Assembly (NCBI RefSeq): GCF_026625605.1
Contig: NZ_CP113054.1
Location: 4,092,001 to 4,156,000 of the forward strand
Reading direction: 5' to 3'
Origin: Luteolibacter sp. SL250
GTDB taxonomy: Bacteria > Verrucomicrobiota > Verrucomicrobiia > Verrucomicrobiales > Akkermansiaceae
Length of the DNA: 64,000 nucleotides
Shown piece by piece: positions 56,239-63,003 of this stretch; positions within the stretch are counted from its first letter, which is position 1; every line of letters starts with the position of its first letter. The notes under the pieces were generated by a model. It was not told where the DNA came from. It worked only from the letters and a program-made list of their open reading frames with translations, and searched no databases. Position numbers and translations under genes: made by a program.

Positions 56239-58218
56239 ATGAAATTTCCTCTCATCCTCTGCACCGCCATGCTGGCGGCCCCGTTGTCCGCCGCACCCCG
56301 GACACCAAACCCCGGTCTGAAGTACTACTACCCCGTGCCCGCCGCGAACCCCGCGCAGGTCATCGGGGCGGACGTCTGCGTCTATGGTGGAACGCCGGGC
56401 GGTGTCTCCGCAGCGGTCCAGGCCGCGCGCATGGGAAAGAAGGCGGTGCTGGTGGTCATGCGCCGCCACGTCGGCGGGATGACGTCCGGCGGCCTCACCG
56501 CCACGGACATCGGCAACCGCAAGGCGGTCGGCGGATTCGCCAACGAGGTGTATGGGAAGATCGGCATGACGGCGGGGTTCCGGCCATCCCAGGCGGAGTC
56601 CGCCTTCCTGCATTTCCTGGAGAAGGCCGGTGTGGAGATCTACTATGAACACCGTTTGAAGGACGTGGTGAAGAAAGGGAACCGGATCACGTCCATTTCC
56701 TTCGAAAACGGCAACAGCGTGAAGGCGAAGATGTTCGTGGACTCCACCTATGAGGGGGATCTGTTCGCGAAGGCCGGTGTCTCCTATCATGTGGGCCGGG
56801 AATCGAACGCGACCTACGGGGAAACCATCAACGGCATCCAGTTCAGGAACGCGCACAACTTCAACGTGAAGGTGGACCCGTATCTGAAGCCGGGGGATCC
56901 CGCCAGCGGCCTGCTGCCCGGCATTTCCGCGGCCGATCCCGGAAAGGCCGGGGAGGGCGACAAGAAGATCCAGGCCTACAACTTCCGCTTCCAGCTCTGG
57001 GACGGACCGGACCGCCTGCCTTTCCCCAAGCCGGACGGCTATGACCGCGGCCGCTTCGCCCTGTATGAGCGCTACCTGAAGACCACCAAAACGCCACCCG
57101 CCCCGTTCAGGCTCCGCAACGGGGACTGCAACAACGTCGGCGGCTTTTCCACCGACCACATCGGCGCGAACTACGCATGGCCGGAGGCGGACTATCAGAC
57201 GCGGGAAAAGATCTTCCAGGACCACGTGAACTACCAGAAGGGGCTGGCCTACTTCGCCACCAACGATCCGGAGGTCCCGGAAGGCGTCCGCAACCGGATG
57301 AAGGCGTTCGGCCTGATGCCCGGTGAGTTTCCGGAGACCGGCGGCTTCCCGCACGAACTCTACGTCCGCGAGGGCCGCCGCATGATCTCCGAGCATGTGA
57401 TGACGGAGCATGATTGCCGCAGCGCGAACGTCGTACCGGACTCCATCGGACTGGCCGCCTACACCATGGACTCCCACAACTGCCAGCGCGTCGTCATCGA
57501 CGGCGCGGTGCGCAACGAGGGGGACGTCCAGGTCCGCGTCCCCCGTCCCTACCCCATCAGCTACCGCAGCATCGTCCCGAAGGAAAGCGAGTGCGCGAAC
57601 CTGCTGGTCAGCGTCTGCCTTTCCTCCTCCCACATCGCCTACGGCTCCATCCGCATGGAGCCGGTCTTCATGATCCTGGGACAGTCCGCCGCGACGGCGG
57701 CGTCCCTCGCCATCGACGGCAACACCTCCGTCCAGAAGGTGGACTACGCGAAGCTGGCCGGGCGCCTGCTGGAGGACGGCCAGATCCTCAAGTGGGACGC
57801 ACCGCCGCTCAGTGCGGAGGAGACCGCCGCCGCGCCGGACGGCATCGAGGTGGATGACACCGCCGCCGTGAAAACCGGAACGTGGAACGAAGCGACCTCC
57901 GGCAACTACCTGCACGACGCGGACAAGGACAAGGGAAGCAAGTCCATCACCTACACCCCGGATCTTCCGAAGGACGGCAACTACGACGTCTATCTGACCT
58001 GGCGGAAGACCGGCAACCGCGCGACCAACGTGCCGGTGACCATCACCGGCGCCAACGGCGAGGTCTCCGTGAAGGTGGACCAGCGCAACAAAGGCGGCTG
58101 GGTGAAGATCCACTCCGGTCCGTTCAAGGCGGGAAAAACCTCCAGCCTCACCATCTCCAACAAGGGCACCAACGGCCATGTGATCGCGGACGCGGTGCGA
58201 TGGTCCCCAGCGAAATGA
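56239..58218 (+). CDS. Secreted FAD-dependent oxidoreductase with golvesin-like C-terminal domain
   Basis: 659 residues with signal peptide (LILCTAMLAAPLSA). The dinucleotide motif appears as VCVYGGTPGGVSAAVQAARMG, then RRHVGGMTSGGLTATDIGN and DSTYEGDLFAKAGVSYHVGRES, typical of the FAD_oxidored family. GMDQT-like substrate-loop residues were not assignable. After residue about 540 a beta domain with TAAVKTGTWNEATSGNYLHD and GGWVKIHSGPFKAGKTSS fits the golvesin/xanthan-lyase-C type carbohydrate-binding fold. It is paralogous to the gene at 13057 in its FAD domain. Its last codons fall in the repeat copy at 58205-58467. Role: probably extracellular polysaccharide or sugar oxidation. Confidence 0.87.
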   Translation: MKFPLILCTAMLAAPLSAAPRTPNPGLKYYYPVPAANPAQVIGADVCVYGGTPGGVSAAVQAARMGKKAVLVVMRRHVGGMTSGGLTATDIGNRKAVGGFANEVYGKIGMTAGFRPSQAESAFLHFLEKAGVEIYYEHRLKDVVKKGNRITSISFENGNSVKAKMFVDSTYEGDLFAKAGVSYHVGRESNATYGETINGIQFRNAHNFNVKVDPYLKPGDPASGLLPGISAADPGKAGEGDKKIQAYNFRFQLWDGPDRLPFPKPDGYDRGRFALYERYLKTTKTPPAPFRLRNGDCNNVGGFSTDHIGANYAWPEADYQTREKIFQDHVNYQKGLAYFATNDPEVPEGVRNRMKAFGLMPGEFPETGGFPHELYVREGRRMISEHVMTEHDCRSANVVPDSIGLAAYTMDSHNCQRVVIDGAVRNEGDVQVRVPRPYPISYRSIVPKESECANLLVSVCLSSSHIAYGSIRMEPVFMILGQSAATAASLAIDGNTSVQKVDYAKLAGRLLEDGQILKWDAPPLSAEETAAAPDGIEVDDTAAVKTGTWNEATSGNYLHDADKDKGSKSITYTPDLPKDGNYDVYLTWRKTGNRATNVPVTITGANGEVSVKVDQRNKGGWVKIHSGPFKAGKTSSLTISNKGTNGHVIADAVRWSPAK

Positions 58219-58467
58219 GACGCGCGATCCGTGGCGGGAGGGAAATGCCCACGAATCCGCCCGTTCACTCCACGAACTAACACCTCACCTACGCGACCGC
58301 GTAATCCCGGTACGTCCGGTTTTGTGACATGGTCTTCTCGTCAGCGCGACGGACGCCCCCCGACCGGAAACGCCGACAACATCCCCCCGAAAACAAGCGA
58401 TCCCCCCGGACGCGACAACCGGCAGAGAAGTCCCCCCGCTACTCTGCCGGTTTGCTTTTATCCCCCC
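58205..58467 (+). repeat. Dispersed element, copy B
   Basis: About 263 bases matching copy A over nearly its full length, with identical C-run spacing and terminator hairpin 58417-58452. It covers the end of the FAD oxidoreductase gene and lies before a converging low-complexity gene. Confidence 0.85.
58417..58452 (+). terminator. Hairpin with T-rich tail, end of copy B
   Basis: The same 11-bp stem as in copy A, loop with TCCCCCCG, tail TGCTTTTA. Confidence 0.65.
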
Positions 58468-58537
58468 AGGGCGGATCGGCCCGATCCGCCGTAGCTGAAA
58501 GGCGGACCGGTTTGGTGGGGCAATTACTTCGCCACCG

Positions 58538-58574
58538 GATGAAGACGCCGGTCTGAAGACCAGCGCTCCCAGCG
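58538..58574. repeat. Short GCCGGTCT palindrome repeat, copy 1
   Basis: 37 bases beginning GATGAAGACGCCGGTCTGAA, nearly identical (three differences) to 59806-59842. The core GCCGGTCT/AGACCxGC is a weak inverted repeat here and perfect in the other copy. Confidence 0.65.
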
Positions 58575-58579
58575 GTCGG

Positions 58580-59641
58580 CTAGTTTCCGCCACCGCCACC
58601 GCCACCGCCACCGCCACCGCCACCGCCACCACCGGAGCCACCACCGGAGCCACCACCGGAGCCACCACCGGAGCCACCACCGGAGCCACCACCGGAGCCA
58701 CCACCGGAGCCACCACCGGAGCCGCCACCGGAGTTGTTGCCGTTCTGTCCATTGGCGTTGCTGCCATTCTGGCCACCCGTGGTGTTACCTCCTTGGTTCC
58801 CCGTATTGTTGCCATTCTGGCCGTTGGAACCACTCATGTTCGGATTCCCGGAATTCGCGCCCCCGGCGGTTCCCTGGGTGTTGGAGTTGGAGCTGGAACC
58901 TTGCTGGACACCGGAGGCCCTGCGGTTCGCCGCTCCCTGGGCACCGGCATTCGGTCCCGCGCTGTTGCGGCTGCCGGTCCCTTGCGTGCCCTTGGTGTCG
59001 GAGTTGGTCTTGCCGCCGCGGTAGTCGGCATTTCCCCTCGCATTACCACGGCTGGGAGTGCCAGCCGTTCCGGGAACGGTGGAGTTCAGCCCGCTGCCGC
59101 GAGTGGGGTTGGTGGTGGGATCCCCATCATTGGCCGGGCCGGCCGGCACATTTCGCGTCCCGGCATTTCCGGTGCCTTGGTTGCTTCCGCCGGACGCGTT
59201 GCCATTCATCGCGCCATTCGCGTTGCCATTTCCACGATCCGGCGCGCCGGGCGTGGTGGGGGCGGGCGGAGTCACGGGCTGGCCGGGTGCCGGTGTCGTC
59301 GGCTGTCCTGGAAGGGCGGGGCCGTTCGGCTGGCCGGGTGTTCCCGGAGCCGGTGCGGGGGCAGGAGCAGGTGGCGGAGGCTGGGGAGTCGTGGGTGCCG
59401 GAGGTGCGGGCGTCGGCCTCGGGGTCTGCGGAGCCGGACGCGTTGGAGCCGGGGTGGCCGGGGTCGGCTTCGGCGTTTGCGGAGCCGGGCGGGTGGGGGC
59501 CGGAGTCGCCGGGGCCGGTGGAGGGTTGGTCGGCGGCGTGGGTGCCGGACGCTGCGGCGTGGTCTGTGCCATGAGACCGGAGATCACCAGCGAGCTGGCA
59601 AAGATGGCGGAAAGGAAGGTTCTGCTGTTTGGAGCTTTCAT
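58580..59641 (-). CDS. Secreted low-complexity Pro/Gly/Asn/Ser-rich protein with (GGGS)n tail
   Basis: 353 residues with signal peptide (FLSAIFASSLVISGLMA). Residues about 25-135 are a Pro/Ala/Thr-rich region with repeated PAPTRPAPQTPKP-type units, then an Asn/Gly/Ser-rich region, and the C-terminus is about eight GGGS units followed by a run of 16 glycines and an asparagine. The GGGS units are 12-bp tandem repeats (about 58627-58733), and the Gly run is a CCACCG array. It is probably an exported, disordered matrix or wall-linked protein; no binding motif was seen. It lies between element copies B and C, and between two short GCCGGTCT repeats. Slippage-prone length variation is likely. Confidence 0.75.
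   Translation of the reverse strand: MKAPNSRTFLSAIFASSLVISGLMAQTTPQRPAPTPPTNPPPAPATPAPTRPAPQTPKPTPATPAPTRPAPQTPRPTPAPPAPTTPQPPPPAPAPAPAPGTPGQPNGPALPGQPTTPAPGQPVTPPAPTTPGAPDRGNGNANGAMNGNASGGSNQGTGNAGTRNVPAGPANDGDPTTNPTRGSGLNSTVPGTAGTPSRGNARGNADYRGGKTNSDTKGTQGTGSRNSAGPNAGAQGAANRRASGVQQGSSSNSNTQGTAGGANSGNPNMSGSNGQNGNNTGNQGGNTTGGQNGSNANGQNGNNSGGGSGGGSGGGSGGGSGGGSGGGSGGGSGGGSGGGGGGGGGGGGGGGGN
58588..58733 (-). repeat. Tandem repeats encoding poly-Gly and (GGGS)n
   Basis: Hexamer CCACCG units (about 58588-58635) followed by 12-bp CCACCACCGGAG units (about 58627-58733), all in frame with the low-complexity gene. Number of units is probably unstable. Confidence 0.85.
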
Positions 59642-59805
59642 GACGATGTATCCGTCGCATCACGCATACCGTTCCGGAAATCCCTTCAAGCATAAGGTTT
59701 TCCACACATACCGCCCGCACCACAAATTGCGCCGTGCATTGCGTAAAGGGGTGGAACGCAAAATTGGCCGCCCGCCTGACGGTGGCCCACCCACGACCGG
59801 GTGAA

Positions 59806-59842
59806 GATGAAGACGCCGGTCTGGAGACCGGCGCCCCCAGCG
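59806..59842. repeat. Short GCCGGTCT palindrome repeat, copy 2
   Basis: 37 bases, core GCCGGTCTGGAGACCGGC, a perfect inverted repeat; paired with 58538-58574 on the other side of the low-complexity gene in the same orientation. Confidence 0.7.
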
Positions 59843-59861
59843 CCCCGCATCGTAGCCTTTC

Positions 59862-60079
59862 CCCACGAATCCGCCCGTCCGGTCCATGAACTGACACCTC
59901 ACCTACGCGACCGCGTAATGCCGATGCGTCCGGTTTTGTGACATGGTCTTCTCGTCAGCGCGACGGACGCCCCCCGACCGGAAACGCCGACAACATCCCC
60001 CCGAAAACAAGCGATCCCCCCGGACGCGACAACCGGCAGAGAAGTCCCCCCGCTACTCTGCCGGTTTGCTTTTTACCCC
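59862..60079 (+). repeat. Dispersed element, copy C
   Basis: Copy of the same element, lacking the first part of A and B. From TACGCGACCGCGTA onwards identity with A and B is nearly complete. Four C6G motifs start at 59970, 59997, 60016 and 60046; an eight-base long-range pairing GCGTCCGG/CCGGACGC is possible. It lies upstream of the ferredoxin gene and could be transcribed towards it. Confidence 0.85.
60031..60066 (+). terminator. Hairpin with T-rich tail, end of copy C
   Basis: 11-bp stem AACCGGCAGAG/CTCTGCCGGTT, 14-base loop with TCCCCCCG, tail TGCTTTTT. Confidence 0.7.
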
Positions 60080-60169
60080 ATGGCAGGGCGAATCGGCCCA
60101 AACCTGACCGGCCCTTTCCTTGCTTCGCTTCTTGCGGATACCGCCCGACGTTGCTGGAATCCCCCTTTC

Positions 60170-60526
60170 ATGCCCGCCGCAAACTTCGATCACCGGCTCC
60201 CCGACAACGTTCCCGGGAAGTACTACGTGGACGATCAGTGCCTGGACTGCGACCTGTGCCGGGAAACCGCCCCCACCGTCTTCCGGCGGAAGGACTCGAA
60301 TGGGCACTCCTTCGTGATGAAGCAACCACAGACGGCGGAGGAGTTCGCCCAAGCCAACGAGGCGATGGAAGGCTGCCCCTGCGAAGCCATCTTCGCGGAC
60401 GGCGACGAGTTTGAGTGGCCGGACACGGACCTCCAGCCCCTTCCCGCATGGCGGACGGGCCTCGCCAAAAAGCCGGTGTGCCGTCATTGCGGGGGAAACA
60501 GAAGACCGTGGTGGCGGTTCTGGTAA
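60170..60526 (+). CDS. Small 4Fe-4S ferredoxin-like protein
   Basis: 118 residues from ATG 60170. C24-x2-C27-x2-C30 and a later CP (Cys69, with Cys71 nearby in EGCPCEAI) give one iron-sulfur cluster of the single [4Fe-4S] ferredoxin type (Fer4_13/15-like). The C-terminal CRHCGG pair (Cys104 and Cys107) and Trp/Arg end look like an extra metal- or partner-binding tail. It is a cytosolic electron carrier by family. It follows element copy C by 90 bases and precedes a membrane-anchored gene after 35 bases. The partner enzyme is not in the window. Confidence 0.82.
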   Translation: MPAANFDHRLPDNVPGKYYVDDQCLDCDLCRETAPTVFRRKDSNGHSFVMKQPQTAEEFAQANEAMEGCPCEAIFADGDEFEWPDTDLQPLPAWRTGLAKKPVCRHCGGNRRPWWRFW

Positions 60527-60561
60527 CCCGCCCCCCACCGCAGCTCCCTTCCCCTCTCCAA

Positions 60562-61182
60562 ATGATCCCGCTCCGCGTCCGTTCCATGGTTCCGCCGCTG
60601 ATCTCCGCCATCCTGGCATCGGCCATCACGTGGTTCATTTGCAGGGGCCGGGAGAAAGGGGAACCATCCCCCGGCTACCTGCATCGGGACACTCCGGAAC
60701 AATGGTTGCTGGAGCCCGGAACCACCATTGATGATGTGTTCATGGGCGACACGGCGCCATGGATCCTCGAAGCCCCGGATACCATCACCCTCCATGAACG
60801 GTTCCGTGGAAAGCAGGACCCCAACCTCCACCTGCTCCATGGCTCCCACGCCTTCCGGAAAGAAGGGGTGGAACCGCCGGCCGACCTGCGGCAACCGCTC
60901 CTCCACATCGTCGGCTCCGTCAGCACCTACCGGAACCCCTCGGCATGTTTGTTCGAGCCGCTGGTCCTCATCCGGTTCTCCAGGGAGGGCAGGCACCTGG
61001 ACACGCTGTGGTGCTTTTCATGCAAGGACATGCGGGCTTGGACGGTGGTTGACGGAAAAGCCGGGGAGCGCGGAGGAGCCGGCATCTCCCATGAAGGGAA
61101 GACCGCCATCATTTCCTGCCTTTCCCGCGCCCTGCCTTCCAACGCGGAACTGAAAAACCTCTCCGGCATCCACCGCCCATAG
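60562..61182 (+). CDS. Hypothetical protein with N-terminal membrane anchor
   Basis: 206 residues from ATG 60562. One N-terminal hydrophobic segment (PPLISAILASAITWFICRG) anchors a soluble domain of mixed alpha/beta character: TPEQWLLEPGTTIDDVFMGD, HIVGSVSTYRNPSAC, LIRFSREGRHLDTLWCFSC, and ALPSNAELKNLSGIHRP. No family was recognised. It lies directly downstream of the ferredoxin gene and may be co-transcribed. Confidence 0.65.
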   Translation: MIPLRVRSMVPPLISAILASAITWFICRGREKGEPSPGYLHRDTPEQWLLEPGTTIDDVFMGDTAPWILEAPDTITLHERFRGKQDPNLHLLHGSHAFRKEGVEPPADLRQPLLHIVGSVSTYRNPSACLFEPLVLIRFSREGRHLDTLWCFSCKDMRAWTVVDGKAGERGGAGISHEGKTAIISCLSRALPSNAELKNLSGIHRP

Positions 61183-61430
61183 CCGCATCCCCGCCCGCAC
61201 AACCGGGAAACAAACGGAGGGAGTGGCCTCCGCGCCCGGCGCGACGCGGGTATCATCCCGCTGGAGGATCTGCGGATCAAGGCAAAGTGAGATGGGGGAT
61301 CCACCCTGGCCGAAGCTCCCACGAGCTCCGCTACCCTTGTGATCGCCTCCACCGCATGTGCATCCTGGATAACCGAATGTGGGGTGTCCCCATTGCCCCG
61401 CAGGCCGGGGCATGGGTAGGCTGGCGGGGT

Positions 61431-62219
61431 ATGAAACCCATCCTCCTCCCCCTGTCGCTCGCACTCCTTCCGGCTGCCGCCCATGGAGTTGTCCTCTCCG
61501 GTTCCGTGGACACCGCACCCGGACACACGACCTCCGGGACCGCCGTGGATCTGACGGCCTCCGGCACGACGAACTGGGCGATCTGGGACTTCCAATCCGG
61601 CGCCGACGCGGCGACCACGCGGGCTCCGTCCAACACCCTCGGCACACCCGTGGCTCCAGGGACGGCCGGCTACATCAGCGGGCTCACCGGGATCTCACCC
61701 GAAGGCGGCACCGGAAATCTCCAGGGAAGCGGCACGCTCGGCGCGACTTTCTTCACCTATTCCAACGGAGCGGATCCGGGGTCCCTGTCCCCTCCGTTGA
61801 AAATCGGCACGGCGTTCAGCTCGACGCTCGATCTTGAGGGAACAGGGATGGGGTTCACCGTCACCGGTGATCCATCGCAACTCTACCGGGTGAGCATCTG
61901 GGCGGTGGGCTTCAACGGCCAGGGCACGCTCACCGCTTCCCTCAATGGCGCGACATCCCTGCCGCTCGTCACCCAGACTTTCATCAATGCGAAGGCACCC
62001 GTCCTCTTCACCATCGAGTTCCAGCCGGACAGCGCCACGGATCTGCTCCACCTCAGCTATATCCTGACGACGGACACGCCGAACGGCTCCGGCACCACCG
62101 GCAAAAACTCCCACGTGGCCATCCAGGCGGTGACGGTGGAGGCCATCCCGGAGCCATCGGCAGCCTTGGCCCTGCTCGGGGCATTCGGTCTGGCTGGCAT
62201 CCGCCGCCGCCGGGCATGA
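61431..62219 (+). CDS. PEP-CTERM secreted protein
   Basis: 262 residues from ATG 61431 with signal peptide (LLPLSLALLPAAAHG) and C-terminus IPEPSAALALLGAFGLAGIRRRRA, a classical PEP-CTERM sorting signal. The body is a Ser/Gly/Thr-rich beta protein (SGSVDTAPGHTTSGTAVDL, FVVTGDPSQLYRVSIWAVG-type) similar in style to the other PEP-CTERM proteins of the window but not close. It converges with the two-component system genes at 62248. Confidence 0.88.
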   Translation: MKPILLPLSLALLPAAAHGVVLSGSVDTAPGHTTSGTAVDLTASGTTNWAIWDFQSGADAATTRAPSNTLGTPVAPGTAGYISGLTGISPEGGTGNLQGSGTLGATFFTYSNGADPGSLSPPLKIGTAFSSTLDLEGTGMGFTVTGDPSQLYRVSIWAVGFNGQGTLTASLNGATSLPLVTQTFINAKAPVLFTIEFQPDSATDLLHLSYILTTDTPNGSGTTGKNSHVAIQAVTVEAIPEPSAALALLGAFGLAGIRRRRA

Positions 62220-62247
62220 TGGGGAAGAAGCGGCTGGCGGCGCACGT

Positions 62248-63003
62248 TCACCCCATGTCCCTGACGTGCTTCTTCAGGCGCAAGGTGGCCACCCGGCCGA
62301 TGGCCAGGATGCCCTGCATCCCTTCCAGGGAAATCTCCGTCTCATCCCGCGACACCATCTTCATCTTCCGCAGCAGCCCTGTCTGGATGATGAGCGAGCG
62401 GTCCACCCGCAGGAACTCCGCGGACGGCAGGCGGCGCTCCCACTCGGAAATGCTGCGCAGGATGATCATCGGCGGCTGCCCCGCCACGCTCACCCGTGAG
62501 TAGGCCCCCAGCGCCTGGATGGCCACGATGCCGGAGATCTCCACCATCGACTTGATCCGGCGGTCGCTCAGCGTGACCCTGGACTCCATGGTCCAGGCTT
62601 CCTCCCCGGGATCATCCCCCGTGTCCTCCCTTCTCGGAGAGGAAAGGAGCCTCTGCACGGTCAGCGCCAGGCGTTCCGTGTGGATGGGCTTGAGCAGGTA
62701 GTCGATGGCGCTCACCTCGAAGGCGCGCAGCGCGAAATTCTCATACGCCGTCACGAACACCACCTCCGGAGTGTGGGGGGGATCCGGCAGCAGGGGCAGC
62801 AGGTCGAACCCGTTGCCCGGCGGCATCTCCACGTCCAGGAACACGACATCCGGACGATGCTCCGCGATGACCGGCACGGCCGTCTCCACGCTGTCCGCCT
62901 CCCCCACCACGGTGATGCCGGGGTGGACTTTCAGGAGATCACGCAGGCGCTTCCGGGCGAGGCGCTCGTCATCCACGATCACGGCCCTGCGGGGCGGTGT
63001 CAT
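62248..63003 (-). CDS. LytTR-family response regulator
   Basis: 251 residues. Receiver domain with IVDDE, VVFLDVEMP (Asp57), TAYENFALRAFE and LKPI, followed by a LytTR DNA-binding domain (RIKSMVEISGIVAIQALGAYSRV, MIILRSISEWERRL, FLRVDRSLIIQ, then LPAxxR-type end). The start overlaps the upstream kinase gene's stop by four bases (ATGA). Regulators of this kind control exopolysaccharide, autolysis or competence genes; targets here are unknown. Confidence 0.92.
   Translation of the reverse strand: MTPPRRAVIVDDERLARKRLRDLLKVHPGITVVGEADSVETAVPVIAEHRPDVVFLDVEMPPGNGFDLLPLLPDPPHTPEVVFVTAYENFALRAFEVSAIDYLLKPIHTERLALTVQRLLSSPRREDTGDDPGEEAWTMESRVTLSDRRIKSMVEISGIVAIQALGAYSRVSVAGQPPMIILRSISEWERRLPSAEFLRVDRSLIIQTGLLRKMKMVSRDETEISLEGMQGILAIGRVATLRLKKHVRDMG

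Larger units (their letters stand above)
58219..58579. other. Intergenic region, 361 bp
   Basis: Mostly the element copy B. After it comes a palindrome (GGCGGATCG/CGATCCGCC at about 58480-58500) and the short GACGCCGGTCT-type repeat at 58538-58574, next to the stop of the low-complexity gene. Confidence 0.65.
59642..60169. other. Intergenic region, 528 bp
   Basis: Holds the second GCCGGTCT repeat (59806-59842), element copy C (59862-60079) with its hairpin, and a 90-base leader before the ferredoxin start. No protein gene was seen. Confidence 0.65.

Noticed and set aside
58588..58733. CRISPR-like tandem repeats
   Set aside because: Units are 6 and 12 bp, contiguous and in frame; there are no spacers and no cas genes.
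59970..60051. G-quadruplex on the minus strand from the G6 runs
   Set aside because: Runs are 13 or more bases apart, longer than loops normally considered stable; the conserved hairpin and spacing suit an RNA better.
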